Of a stretch of 64,000 bases of DNA, positions 42,694 to 51,672 are shown piece after piece. Every line of letters starts with the position of its first letter. Position 1 is the first letter of the stretch. A program made the position numbers and the translations under genes. The notes beneath the pieces are model-generated. The model had not been told where the DNA came from. It worked only from the letters and a program-made list of their open reading frames with translations, and did no database searches. The stretch is from JANLVI01 sp031363915 (lineage in GTDB: Bacteria; Vulcanimicrobiota; Vulcanimicrobiia; Vulcanimicrobiales; Vulcanimicrobiaceae). Location of the stretch: positions 44,077 to 108,076 of the forward strand of contig JANLVI010000015.1 of NCBI GenBank assembly GCA_031363915.1, read 5' to 3'.

Positions 42694-43629
42694 GTGAACT
42701 TACTCTCGCGCGACGAAATCACGAACACGTTTGCCCGCATCACTCCCTACGTTCGCACGACGCCGGTGATCGCGGTCGACGGCGCGGATTTCGGTCTGCC
42801 CGGTGTGCCGCTTTCGCTCAAGCTCGAACTGATGCAACACTCGGGGTCGTTCAAAGCGCGCGGGGCCTTTGCCAACCTGCTGGGCCGCGACGTGCCCGCG
42901 GCTGGTGTCGTTGCGGCATCGGGCGGGAACCACGGTGCGGCGGTTGCCTACGCGGCGAAGACGCTCGGCATCAAAGCGACGATCTTCGTGCCCAGCGCAT
43001 CCTCACGAGCCAAGCAAGATCGTATTCGTGCCTACGGTGCGGATTTGGTGATCGCGGGCGAACGCTACGATGATGCGTTGCAAGCGAGCCGAGCGTTCGT
43101 CGCACGCAGCGGAGCGCTCGCGATCCACGCCTTCGACCAGCGCGAAACGTTGCTCGGTCAAGGCTCGGTCGGACTCGAATTCGAAAGCCAAGCCGAGCTC
43201 GATACCGTCCTCGTTGCGGTTGGAGGGGGCGGATTGATCGGCGGGATCGCGGCGTGGTATCGCGGCGGCGTGAAGATCGTCGCAGTCGAGCCCGAAGCCG
43301 CTCCAACGCTCGCGCGCGCGTTTGAGGCGGGCGAACCGGTGGACGCGCCGGCCGGCGGACTTGCGGCGGATTCGCTTGCGCCGCGCCAGGTCGGTCTGCT
43401 CATGTACCCGATCGCACGCGCGTTCGTCGAGCGCGTTGCGCTCGTTCCGGACGACGCGATTCGCGCTGCGCAAGCGGCGCTCTGGGCAAATCTGCGCGTC
43501 GTCTCGGAGCCCGGCGGTGCCGCGGCCCTCGCCGCGCTGCTCTGCGGTGCCTACGTTCCGGCACCGGGCGAGCGCGTCGGCGTGGTGGTATGCGGTGCGA
43601 ATACCACGGCCGTCGACTTCACGCGCTAG
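42694..43629 (+). CDS. PLP-dependent threonine dehydratase/serine racemase-like lyase
   Basis: Fold-type II PLP enzyme of 311 residues. The lysine motif HSGSFKARGAFANLL (Schiff base Lys near residue 54), ASGGNHGAAVAYAAK (phosphate/carboxylate loop) and VAVGGGGLIGGIAAW (PLP phosphate) are all present. It probably deaminates threonine or serine, or racemises serine. There is no ACT regulatory domain, so it is the short catabolic type. GTG 42694 begins four bases after the DsbA-family gene, so the genes are co-transcribed. Confidence 0.87.
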   Translation: MNLLSRDEITNTFARITPYVRTTPVIAVDGADFGLPGVPLSLKLELMQHSGSFKARGAFANLLGRDVPAAGVVAASGGNHGAAVAYAAKTLGIKATIFVPSASSRAKQDRIRAYGADLVIAGERYDDALQASRAFVARSGALAIHAFDQRETLLGQGSVGLEFESQAELDTVLVAVGGGGLIGGIAAWYRGGVKIVAVEPEAAPTLARAFEAGEPVDAPAGGLAADSLAPRQVGLLMYPIARAFVERVALVPDDAIRAAQAALWANLRVVSEPGGAAALAALLCGAYVPAPGERVGVVVCGANTTAVDFTR

Positions 43630-43682
43630 GTCCTGGGTGCGAACCCGGCTAAGGCCGGATAACGTTCTTCCGGGAGATACGA

Positions 43683-44030
43683 ATGCGTAAAGCACGGATC
43701 ATGAGCAAGATGAAGCGCATGGAGATCGCGCTCGAAACGGCGCAGCGCGATGAGGTTCTCAAACTCATCGAAGGGCACGCGACGGGATATTCGATCGTGC
43801 CGAACGTCACGGGTTTCGGCGAACACGGTTTTCGCGACGGGCACATGACCTTGATCGTCACGGTCGTCACGGACGATCACATGGAAGAGATCCTCGATCT
43901 CATCATGCCGGTGATTAAAGGACGCTCGGGGATCGTCACGATCGCCGACGTGCACGTGATGCGCCCCGAACATTTCATGCCCGAGGTGCGGGCAGTCACG
44001 GCAAAGCAACCTCCCCGGATCGACCCGTAG
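43683..44030 (+). CDS. PII-like signalling protein
   Basis: Small trimeric PII-superfamily protein of 115 residues. The ferredoxin-like strands are MKRMEIALETAQRDEVLKLI and MTLIVTVVTDDHMEEILDLI, and IVTIADVHVMRPEHF closes the fold. The T-loop region (GYSIVPNVTGFGEHGFRDGH) is short and lacks the uridylylated tyrosine context of GlnB. This is therefore a PII-like or SbtB-like protein that may sense a different nucleotide. ATG 43683 or 43701 can start it; GGGAG precedes 43683. Confidence 0.8.
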   Translation: MRKARIMSKMKRMEIALETAQRDEVLKLIEGHATGYSIVPNVTGFGEHGFRDGHMTLIVTVVTDDHMEEILDLIMPVIKGRSGIVTIADVHVMRPEHFMPEVRAVTAKQPPRIDP

Positions 44031-44054
44031 CGCGCGGCATGTTACACTAGCCGA

Positions 44055-44243
44055 ATGCCGACGATTCGAATCCGCCTCGACCGCGATCTCATCGACGAAC
44101 TGCGCAGCCTCGTGGGCACCGATGCAAATGTCTCGGCCGCGATCGACCGCGAAGTTCGCGCTTTGGTCGAGCGGCTGTTTGTCGAACGAGCCGACTCCGC
44201 GGTCGCTGCATCCGCCGCCGAAGCCTCGGACCCGACGGCCTAG
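44055..44243 (+). CDS. Small hypothetical protein
   Basis: Sixty-two residues: a strand-helix start (PTIRIRLDRDLIDELRSLVG) followed by an amphipathic helix (AIDREVRALVERLFVERA) and an alanine-rich tail. The pattern resembles a ribbon-helix-helix or CcdA-like DNA-binding fragment, but no toxin partner is adjacent. The stop overlaps the end of the convergent helicase gene. A weak TACACT box lies just upstream. Confidence 0.55.
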   Translation: MPTIRIRLDRDLIDELRSLVGTDANVSAAIDREVRALVERLFVERADSAVAASAAEASDPTA

Positions 44244-45970
44244 TTCATCTTATCGAGGCGTGCGTTCACTTTCTTGCCGCGAATCGTCGTCCCGCGTAAG
44301 GCAAGGATGACGTCGTCGGCCATTTGAGCTGCGACTTCGACGAGCGAGAATTTATCGGTGATGTTGATCGCACCGATCTCGCGTGAATTGATGTGCGCTT
44401 CGTTGGCAATCGCGCCGACGAGGTCGCCCGGTCGCACGCCGTCGCCGCGCCCGACGCCGATGTAGATTTTCGTCATCCCGGTCGAGTCGCCGCGTTTGCG
44501 CGCCGGACCGTTTTCGTTTGCGTCCGAATGCGCGCGCGGCTCGATGCGCGTCGGCCGTAGGCGCATGCCGGTGCCGGCCGACGGATTGGGATTGAAGGGA
44601 CGCTCGCTCGGCAGCGGGACCGTGGGGATCTCTTCGGTGTCGGCCGCACCGTCACGCGCCATGTCGGCGATCTTCACGGCCGCAGCCGCAAGGTCGATCA
44701 AGTCGTGTTCGTTTGCGAGCGACTCGACGACGCGGCGATAGGTCTCGAGTCCGCCGTTTTCGATCGCTTCTTCGAGCGCGGCTCGGGTGAGTTCTAAGCG
44801 GCGCGCGCGCAGGTCGTGTACGGTCGGTACGGACTGCGTTGCGATCTTACGTTTCGTATGGAATTCGATGTTGCGCAGCAGACGATGTTCGCGTGCCTCG
44901 GCAAGCGTAATCGCGACCCCTTCGCGTCCCGCGCGACCGGTGCGGCCGATGCGATGCACGTAGGCATCGGGTGACGAGGGTACATCGAAATTGACGACGT
45001 GCGAGACATGATCGATGTCGAGGCCACGCGCGGCGACGTCGGTTGCGACGAGCAGTTCGGAGACGCCGTCGCGGAAGCGGCGCAGTACGCGGTCGCGCTG
45101 TTCTTGCGAGAGCCCGCCGTGCAGCGGTTCTGCCCCGTAGCCGCGTCCGCCGAGCGTTTCGGTGAGTTGATCGACCTCGACGCGCGTGCGACAGAACACG
45201 ATCGCCGACGTCGGGTTTTCCATATCGAGCACGCGCGCGAGCGCGGCGGCTTTGTGCTGACGCTGCACGACGTAGGCGACTTCGCGCACGCGAGCCGTCG
45301 CGCCGGGCGCGATCTTCTCGCGCTCGATCGTCACGCGCACGGGGTCGTGCAGATGGCGCTTGGAGATTTCTAAAATGCGGCGCGCCATCGTGGCGGAGAA
45401 GAGCGCCGTTTGGCGTTTCTCGGGGACTTCGGCAAGAATCGCATCGAGTTCGTCGGCGAATCCCATGTCGAGCATTTCATCGGCTTCGTCGAGCACGACG
45501 GATTCGACGCCTTCGAGATGCAGCGTGCCGCGGCGGATGTGGTCGAGCGCGCGACCCGGCGTTGCGACGATCACGTCGACGCCGCGTTGCAGCGCGCGCA
45601 ACTGCTGCACGACGGACTGGCCGCCGTAGATCGGCAGCACGCGCACGTCGAGTGCTTTGCCATAGCGATGCACGGCTTCGGCGACTTGCATCGCAAGTTC
45701 GCGCGTCGGAACGAGGATGAGGCCGCGCACGACGCGCTTGGCATCGGTCGCCATGCCGATGCGGTGAATGAGCGGGAGTGCGAAGGCGGCGGTTTTACCG
45801 GTGCCGGTCGCGGCCTGTCCGAGCACGTCGCGTCCGGCGATCAGCGGCGGAATTGTCTCGCGTTGAATTGCGGTCGGCTCTTCGTAGCCAAGGGCGATAA
45901 GCTCGGCGAGCAACGCGGGGTTCAGCCCAAGCGCGGCAAAGCCGTCGGTGGTCGGTTGGTCGGTTTCCAT
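44240..45970 (-). CDS. deaD: DEAD-box ATP-dependent RNA helicase with DbpA-type RNA-binding domain
   Basis: RNA helicase of 576 residues for ribosome assembly and mRNA turnover in the cold. The helicase motifs are in order: Q motif (YEEPTAIQRETIPPL), AATGTGKTAAFALP, PTRELAMQ, VATPGRALDH, LDEADEMLDMG, SATM, VFCRTRVEVDQL, ATDVAARGLDIDHVSHVVNF and HRIGRTGRAG. A charged linker is followed by the C-terminal DbpA RRM-like domain (KIYIGVGRGDGVRPGDLVGA to RGTTIRGKKVNARLD). It matches CsdA/DeaD or CshA; exact orthology is not settled. Confidence 0.93.
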   Translation of the reverse strand: METDQPTTDGFAALGLNPALLAELIALGYEEPTAIQRETIPPLIAGRDVLGQAATGTGKTAAFALPLIHRIGMATDAKRVVRGLILVPTRELAMQVAEAVHRYGKALDVRVLPIYGGQSVVQQLRALQRGVDVIVATPGRALDHIRRGTLHLEGVESVVLDEADEMLDMGFADELDAILAEVPEKRQTALFSATMARRILEISKRHLHDPVRVTIEREKIAPGATARVREVAYVVQRQHKAAALARVLDMENPTSAIVFCRTRVEVDQLTETLGGRGYGAEPLHGGLSQEQRDRVLRRFRDGVSELLVATDVAARGLDIDHVSHVVNFDVPSSPDAYVHRIGRTGRAGREGVAITLAEAREHRLLRNIEFHTKRKIATQSVPTVHDLRARRLELTRAALEEAIENGGLETYRRVVESLANEHDLIDLAAAAVKIADMARDGAADTEEIPTVPLPSERPFNPNPSAGTGMRLRPTRIEPRAHSDANENGPARKRGDSTGMTKIYIGVGRGDGVRPGDLVGAIANEAHINSREIGAINITDKFSLVEVAAQMADDVILALRGTTIRGKKVNARLDKMN

Positions 45971-46012
45971 CCCGTAAGACTTCTCCGACCAACCTCAACG
46001 TGACTTCCACGA

Positions 46013-47884
46013 TTAGCGCGTGGCGAGTGGTTTTGCGAAGATTCCCAAGACGTCGGGCGTATTTGCGATGCGCTCGAGGTGTGGGTAGCGCGGTCCGCCG
46101 TGATAATCGAGCGTCACGGTGCGGTAAACGTCGCCGTTCGTCAGGAGAATCTGGACCGGCGGGCCGCTCTTGGCGGCGCGCAACGCCGCATCGATCTGGT
46201 CTTGATCTTTGAGCGCCCGCTCGTCGATGGCAACGATCTTGAATCCCGGGCCGACGCCTGCCCGTCCGGCCGGCGAATCGGTGAGTACGTCGGTGATCGT
46301 GCCGTCGCGACGCGCTTGAATGCCGAGCGACCACCATATGTCGAGCGTTTTGCGCTGACCGCTTTGCAATTTTGCATACGCCGACTGCGTATCTTTCCAT
46401 GCGAGCGCGTAGCCGGAATCGGTGAAGGCGCTGGGTGGGTGGGCTTGGATCGCGTCCATGCGCGATGCGAGGAATGATTTCCAGTCGTAAGGCTGCACGG
46501 CATTCAGTGCTGCGATCACGTCCTCACGCGTGTACGGCAGGACGAAGGCCTCGGTGTTCTTGCCCGTTCCGAAGAACGCGCGCGCCATATCGTCGAGCGA
46601 CTTCTTGCCGCCCGAGAGTTTATGGATGAGCACGTCGGCTTCGAGCCACATCAGCTCGCCCTCTACATAATAGTCTTGGCTGCGGCGCTCTGAGGACCAC
46701 GATGGAAAATTGCGCCGAATCGACGAGGCCGTCGCCGTATCGCTAACGGATGCGGTGAGGCGTCCGCGCGCGACATCGAGTCGCGCGTAGGTGATCGCAA
46801 GACCGTCGAGCCACTGCTGCTCGGTCCGTAGTCCTGCGCGTTCGGCTTGCAGCTCGCCGTAGAACTGCGTCATGCCCTCGTACACCCAGAGCAGTCCGTC
46901 GATCATCGGCGCGGAGAGGTTCGGTGTTGCCATTTCGGCCGGACGACGGAATTTGCCGTCCCACGAGTGATTGAACTCGTGCGCGAGCAGATCGCCGTTT
47001 GCCGCAAGCGCCGGTTCGCTTGTGAGAAAGTCGCCGCCGGTACCGTTGTCGCTTGACTGATGGTGTTCCAGGCCTTCGCCGCCCATCTCATCGGTGAGCG
47101 TGAGTAAGAACGTGTAGTGTTTGAAGTGGCGATTGCCGTAAAGCGCATGCATCTGCGCGACGAGATTCTTGAATTTCGTCACAGTCTTGTCGCTTGCCGC
47201 GAGTTCTTCTGGGGTATCGGCAAACGTGGCAAGCGTGAGGGGAGCGCTATCCCACGTGCCCAAATCGAACGTGCGAGAATAGAGCCCCGCATCGAGCGGT
47301 GAGTCGATCAGCATCTCGATCGTTACCGGCGCGAAGCTGATATCGGCCCCGTTTGCCGATGTCGTCTCGAGCGCCGTCGCGTACTTCCAATCCGCCGAAG
47401 GCAGATGAATCGATGGGGTGATGACGACGTTCTTCTGATCGTCGTGTTTGGGCGCGAGCGCGACCTTGCTCCACTCGATGGTGAGCATCGTTGGCGTGGA
47501 GAGCCGTCCGCTGCCGGGGCCGCCGAGGAACGTGAAATCCGCGTTCAACGTAGTGATCCCGGCCGGCACGTCCACGTGAAATGCGAAGAGATCGACGTTG
47601 TCGCGCGTCCACGCGAGTCGCGTCGAGCCCGCGCTGATCGCAAGATCGGCGACGTTGGCAATCGGGCCGTTCGGCCCGTGTTCGCCCGGAATCCATTTCG
47701 GATAGACGAGGGTGAGTGGGCCCGGCTGGACGGCGATCGTTTCGTGAACGTCGAGTAAGCCTTGCACGGCGCGCGTCGTATCGACACGCATGGTCAGCGT
47801 TTGGGTCGGTTCGGCGTGCGCGGCGGTTGTCGTCGCGCACGCGACCAGAGCAAATGCGAAGAGTAGAGCGGCGTAGCGGTGCAT
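46013..47884 (-). CDS. Exported M61-family peptidase (glycyl aminopeptidase-like) with PDZ domain
   Basis: Secreted metallopeptidase of 623 residues. A lipobox-like signal (YAALLFAFALVACATT) is followed by a beta-rich N-domain (about 25-210). The gluzincin centre is LAHEFNHSWDGKFRRP (HExxH) and LLWVYEGMTQFYGELQ (third ligand Glu). A PDZ domain at the C-terminus includes VLTDSPAGRAGVGPGFKIVA and GGPRYPHLERI. These peptidases remove N-terminal Gly/Ala from exposed peptides. It ends 43 bases before the helicase start on the same strand. Confidence 0.9.
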   Translation of the reverse strand: MHRYAALLFAFALVACATTTAAHAEPTQTLTMRVDTTRAVQGLLDVHETIAVQPGPLTLVYPKWIPGEHGPNGPIANVADLAISAGSTRLAWTRDNVDLFAFHVDVPAGITTLNADFTFLGGPGSGRLSTPTMLTIEWSKVALAPKHDDQKNVVITPSIHLPSADWKYATALETTSANGADISFAPVTIEMLIDSPLDAGLYSRTFDLGTWDSAPLTLATFADTPEELAASDKTVTKFKNLVAQMHALYGNRHFKHYTFLLTLTDEMGGEGLEHHQSSDNGTGGDFLTSEPALAANGDLLAHEFNHSWDGKFRRPAEMATPNLSAPMIDGLLWVYEGMTQFYGELQAERAGLRTEQQWLDGLAITYARLDVARGRLTASVSDTATASSIRRNFPSWSSERRSQDYYVEGELMWLEADVLIHKLSGGKKSLDDMARAFFGTGKNTEAFVLPYTREDVIAALNAVQPYDWKSFLASRMDAIQAHPPSAFTDSGYALAWKDTQSAYAKLQSGQRKTLDIWWSLGIQARRDGTITDVLTDSPAGRAGVGPGFKIVAIDERALKDQDQIDAALRAAKSGPPVQILLTNGDVYRTVTLDYHGGPRYPHLERIANTPDVLGIFAKPLATR

Positions 47885-47955
47885 AGACGCGGCAGTTTCG
47901 CATTCGAGCGATGCGGGCCTCCGGCTACGTTTCGGCTCAGTATTTTCTCAGTTTT

Positions 47956-48921
47956 TCATTGTTGGGGCTGCGCCGATTTTGTCGGTACCGGCGCGGGTAT
48001 CGTGGGTGCTGCCGATGGTGATGGCCGTGACGTTGCGAGCGGCGATGCGGAGGCCGCCGCGCTTGGTGAGCCGGTCATCAGCGGTGTCGGAAGCGGCGAC
48101 GGCGCTACACTCGGCGTCGGAGACGGTGTCGGTGCGGGGATGCATGCCACAGGAAGAATCACGATCTTCGTGCCGTCCGGTGCGGAGGTCAGCTGCGGAG
48201 TCGGTACCGGCGTTGGTGTGGGGCTCGGGGTCGGACTTGCAGTCGGTGTTGGCGAGGGAGTTGGCTTGGGATTGGCGCGACCGCGCTTGGGCTGCGGCGT
48301 TGCACTCGGGACAGCGGTCGGTTCCGGTGTTGCGGTCGGCGCGAGCGTCGGTTCCGGCGTCGCGCATGCAACGGCCGTCGCATACCAGTGCTCGGTGATG
48401 CCGCCCGCGATATCTTTTTTCGTCAACTTGCCGAAGTACGTGTCGCCATAACGCGAAACGAGCAATTTCAGATACGCGCTTGCACGCTCCTGATTGTGCT
48501 GGATCCAGATTTTTTTTTCGGCGCGTGAAGCTAGGAAGTACGATTGCGCGAGCGTCGCGTCGCGTGGGTATCGCGCCGCGAAGTCGCGCAGCGCCTCATC
48601 CGCAGCCTCGACCTTGCTCACGATCGCACCCGACGTTGTCGAATCGCCCGCAAGGCGCGACGCGTCGCGGAACGTGTTGTTGATCCCGATGTAGCTCAAC
48701 TTCAGATGACCGAAATACGAGTCTGCCGGCGCTGCATCGCGAAGACGCGCTTGCGCCGCAGCGATCTCGGCCTTCGTCATATAGCGTTTCTTCGCGACGG
48801 GTGTGGGTTTTGCGGCGGCCGGGGCTTTCGCCGACGTAGCTGCGGGCTCGGCGGCGGGGCTCGCAAGCGCGGTGATCAGAGTCGTGCCCGTAACGAGCGC
48901 GGCGAAGAGTCGTTTCATCAC
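47956..48921 (-). CDS. Exported protein with Pro/Thr/Ser-rich C-terminus
   Basis: A 321-residue protein. An N-terminal signal (LFAALVTGTTLITALASPAA) is followed by a short Ala/Pro linker, then a helical TPR-like domain (about 45-180) with YMTKAEIAAAQARLRDAAPA, YFGHLKLSYIGINN and LAQSYFLASRAEKKIWIQHN. After a cysteine the C-terminal 140 residues are low-complexity Pro/Thr/Ser (TPSPTPTASPTPSPTPTPVP). Such tails extend exported proteins through peptidoglycan or carry glycans. I do not recognise the globular domain. Trailing repeats make the opposite strand look coding, but it is not. Confidence 0.72.
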   Translation of the reverse strand: MMKRLFAALVTGTTLITALASPAAEPAATSAKAPAAAKPTPVAKKRYMTKAEIAAAQARLRDAAPADSYFGHLKLSYIGINNTFRDASRLAGDSTTSGAIVSKVEAADEALRDFAARYPRDATLAQSYFLASRAEKKIWIQHNQERASAYLKLLVSRYGDTYFGKLTKKDIAGGITEHWYATAVACATPEPTLAPTATPEPTAVPSATPQPKRGRANPKPTPSPTPTASPTPSPTPTPVPTPQLTSAPDGTKIVILPVACIPAPTPSPTPSVAPSPLPTPLMTGSPSAAASASPLATSRPSPSAAPTIPAPVPTKSAQPQQ

Positions 48922-48977
48922 CCGTGAAACGCAGTCAGGTTGCCAACCGTCGCGCCATCAGCGAAATTTCTACGGGC

Positions 48978-49910
48978 CTACGGCGAAAAATAACCGCGCT
49001 GGCGGAGCAACTCGCGGTGCAACTGCGGATCGACCTCGAATGCTGCGCGCCCGTGCAGCCAGAAGAGATTGTTGAGCACGATGAGATCGCCGACCGGCAG
49101 CGGGACGGCGACCGTGCCGTGGGCTCCTTCCATCGACTCGGTCATCGCATCGAGAAACATACCCTCGGCGATCGTCTCGGGATAGACGAATTGGTCGATG
49201 TACGAGATGCACGGGCGGCTGTCGACGGGGAAGAACGTCGGACGGTGCATGACGAGCCCGACGTTTTTGCTCGGCGGTGATTTATACGTGAAGACGTGCG
49301 TCGCCAGCGCGTGCTCGCTAAACTCGCGCAGGGCGTCCCAATCGTCGAGATGCAGGATGCGCGTCTCGCCGCCCACGGCGTGCTGCTCGGCGAACTTCAT
49401 CATCAAAAGCCAATCGGTTTGTTCGTCGACGTAGGTGCCGTCGGTGTGCAGCGTCATCGTGCGATACGCTTGGCGTAGGTACGAGTCGCTCTCATCGGTA
49501 TGCTTTACTTCGAAGCGCGCGTAAAACGTGCCGGACATCGCATCGAAGTTCGAGGGACCGAGCAGATAGCTCACGGCCGTGGCGAACTTCACGTAGTCAT
49601 CGGCATCGGTCGTCGTGCCCTCGAGCCCGATCGTGAATCCGCCCGATTCACGATCGCGTACGATCGAGCGGACGTCATCGAGCAGGCTCGTGCCGAGGGC
49701 CGTTTCGAGCCGCTGCGCGACGACGAAGCGCATGTAGGGGACGTATTCGAGGCGCTGCGCGTTGATATCGCGGACCGCAGCGAAAAAGGCGGCGAGCGCA
49801 GTGGTGCTCGGAACGATGTGGTAGAGCCGCGCGTGGTTCGCGTGCGGGACGATCCGGTATCCGGAACGTTCGGCGAGAAAGCGCTGCGGGGTCGATTCGG
49901 TTGCGATCAT
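48978..49910 (-). CDS. glaH: Glutarate 2-hydroxylase (GlaH/CsiD)
   Basis: Fe(II)/2-oxoglutarate dioxygenase of 310 residues converting glutarate to L-2-hydroxyglutarate in lysine catabolism. The key iron-binding block MTLHTDGTYVDEQTDWLLMM (HxD) and the distal LPVGDLIVLNNLFWLHGRAAF (His and Arg for 2-oxoglutarate) match GlaH closely, as does VDSRPCISYIDQFVYPET. The partner oxidoreductase LhgO (L-2-hydroxyglutarate dehydrogenase) is not in the window, though KorAB nearby could use the 2-oxoglutarate formed. Start ATG 49910. Confidence 0.93.
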   Translation of the reverse strand: MIATESTPQRFLAERSGYRIVPHANHARLYHIVPSTTALAAFFAAVRDINAQRLEYVPYMRFVVAQRLETALGTSLLDDVRSIVRDRESGGFTIGLEGTTTDADDYVKFATAVSYLLGPSNFDAMSGTFYARFEVKHTDESDSYLRQAYRTMTLHTDGTYVDEQTDWLLMMKFAEQHAVGGETRILHLDDWDALREFSEHALATHVFTYKSPPSKNVGLVMHRPTFFPVDSRPCISYIDQFVYPETIAEGMFLDAMTESMEGAHGTVAVPLPVGDLIVLNNLFWLHGRAAFEVDPQLHRELLRQRGYFSP

Positions 49911-49929
49911 ATTAAGAATCTCCGAGGAG

Positions 49930-50145
49930 CTAGCCGCGGGCGACGTAGGCGTAGGACGCCGACATCCATTCGCAGACGCTTCCGTCGTTCATCACGAACG
50001 ATTCGCATCCGTCGACATCGGCATTGAAATCAGCGTTGAGCGATTTCGTGCGCGTCCAATCGACATTTGTGTCTTTGCGCGCGGTCGCGCGAGCCTGGAC
50101 ATACGTGAATTGCGGCGATTTTGCGAGCGCGTTGAGCGCCCGCAC
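49930..50145 (-). CDS. Small hypothetical protein
   Basis: GTG 50145 gives 71 residues: RALNALAKSPQFTYVQARAT, WTRTKSLNADFNADVDGC and SVCEWMSASYAYVARG. The frame is open further upstream to about 50352, where it overlaps the next small gene in another frame; the two may be one frameshifted gene. I do not recognise the family. It ends 19 bases before glaH, so they may be co-transcribed. Confidence 0.5.
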   Translation of the reverse strand: MRALNALAKSPQFTYVQARATARKDTNVDWTRTKSLNADFNADVDGCESFVMNDGSVCEWMSASYAYVARG

Positions 50146-50165
50146 CAGCGTCTGCGCTTGGTTCG

Positions 50166-50345
50166 CTACTTGGATTGCGCCTTGTGTGCGGAGAATTGAC
50201 CGAGGGTCTTGGGGTTCGGGCCCGTGCCGTTGTTGTAGGCGAGGAGGGCTTGCGCGTAGTGCGCGCTTTGCTCGGCTTTCGTGAGTTCTGACCACGAACG
50301 GTTCGGGTCGGGCTTGGGCGGGGCGATTTTGCGTTTGGCGGCCAT
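50166..50345 (-). CDS. Small hypothetical protein
   Basis: Fifty-nine residues from ATG 50345 (AAKRKIAPPKPDPNRSWSEL, then TKAEQSAHYAQALLAYNNGT), ending QFSAHKAQSK at a TAG. It is hydrophilic and basic at the start, with a helical middle. It may be the N-terminal part of a frameshifted protein continuing in the 49930-50145 frame. I find no known domain. Confidence 0.5.
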   Translation of the reverse strand: MAAKRKIAPPKPDPNRSWSELTKAEQSAHYAQALLAYNNGTGPNPKTLGQFSAHKAQSK

Positions 50346-50386
50346 GTCGCAAAATGCGGTCAAACGGCTAGTTTTTCCTCGGCGTA

Positions 50387-51391
50387 CTACCCGCGTAGAG
50401 CCGTTTTTTCCTGATGGCGCGGGATCAGCGCGTGCAGGAGTTCGACGTTTCGGGCGACTTCATGGAAGACGGCCTCCTCAACGATATTGGCGCAGATATC
50501 GCCCTCCACGTCCACGTGCAGGTTCGAGTTGGCGATGGCGTCGAGGTGCCGGTCGAGCACATGAGTCCGCTCGGTGATCGCCCGGCTGCGAGTGGTCACG
50601 TCCTCGAGGCGCTGGATCGTAAGTCGCGTCTCTTCGTTCTGCGCGATCTTCGCATCGCGCCCGGCGAGGACGTCCGGAACCGACGCCTGGACCTTGGCCG
50701 CTTCTTCTTCGAAACGTTTGGCGCGCGCCGCGTTGGTGTCGGCGGCGATCTTCTCGCGCTCCTTGATGTTTGCGTGCTCGAATCGCGCGCGGTCGGCCGC
50801 GCTCGGTGCGGTCTCGGCTTTGATGCGTTCGCGCAGTTCTTCTTGCAACGTATGGAGCAGATCGTGCACGGACGGCACGACCTCGATCGTCGGCAAGGTC
50901 GAGCGCGAATGATCGATCGCGTGCCGGCGATGTGTCTCCGAATCCCGCACGCGATGCATCGCGTCTTTGAGCGGCTGAATCCAGCGCGTATCGGGATTGG
51001 ACGTGCGCTGTTCGAAGGCGACATGAAAACCGAGCGTGAGCGGGTCGAGGATTTTCGCATCCCAGGCGCCGTTCACATCGTGATTCGAGGGCGCGACGCG
51101 CACGCGGGAACCCGTCGGCGGAGCGTGCCCGGCGACGTTGATCGCCCAGAGTTGCGATCCCGTATCAACCACGGCGGCGAATCGCGCATCACCGATCGGC
51201 TGGACCACGATCAAAAATCCCTCTGCGCGCAAGCCCAGCTCGATCGCGGGGATGATGACGTCGTCATATCCGCGCGCCCAGGCCGCATGCCACGCAGCCG
51301 TCCGAATCGCCTCGGGGTTTCCGCCCGCGCTGAGGACCGCTTCGACGAGCGGCTGGATCCCGTGGCCGACCGGGCGGGCTGTTGGATTCAT
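50387..51391 (-). CDS. Hypothetical protein with coiled coil
   Basis: Protein of 334 residues. The N-terminal half is a mixed alpha/beta domain (VGHGIQPLVEAVLSAGGNPE, LRAEGFLIVVQPIGDARFAA). The C-terminal half is a long charged coiled coil (about 185-310: LHTLQEELRERIKAETAPSA, NAARAKRFEEEAAKVQ, LTIQRLEDVTTRSRAITER). No signal or membrane segment. ATG 51391 (MNPTARPVGH) is a better start than 51445. I cannot assign a family; a structural or partner-binding role is plausible. Confidence 0.72.
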   Translation of the reverse strand: MNPTARPVGHGIQPLVEAVLSAGGNPEAIRTAAWHAAWARGYDDVIIPAIELGLRAEGFLIVVQPIGDARFAAVVDTGSQLWAINVAGHAPPTGSRVRVAPSNHDVNGAWDAKILDPLTLGFHVAFEQRTSNPDTRWIQPLKDAMHRVRDSETHRRHAIDHSRSTLPTIEVVPSVHDLLHTLQEELRERIKAETAPSAADRARFEHANIKEREKIAADTNAARAKRFEEEAAKVQASVPDVLAGRDAKIAQNEETRLTIQRLEDVTTRSRAITERTHVLDRHLDAIANSNLHVDVEGDICANIVEEAVFHEVARNVELLHALIPRHQEKTALRG

Positions 51392-51672
51392 CCTTTGCCT
51401 ATCGTCGGCGAAATCGAGAAACCCTACAAGTTTGCGGGCGCACATCGAAGCCTAGGCTCGTCTTAAGGAGTGGTTACCAGCAGGTAATTGGGGCACTTTT
51501 CGATACCATTTTCCGCCGCACGCCGGTCGCCCGTTACCGCTGTGGAAAAGTCTGAGGCGCTCAATCCGCGCTCGAGAACGATCTCTTCTTCGCGCGCCGC
51601 TCGCGGAGGGCAACGGGTTGGCTCGCCCTTCATTTCTTCCTCAACCGACCGCCACAGCGCTAGGAGACTGTT

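Noticed and set aside
47956..48451. Gly/Val-rich plus-strand frame 47879-48451 opposite the Pro/Thr-rich tail
   Set aside because: The repeats VGVGxGVG are the complement of Pro/Thr/Ser codons. The minus strand has the signal peptide and folded domain.
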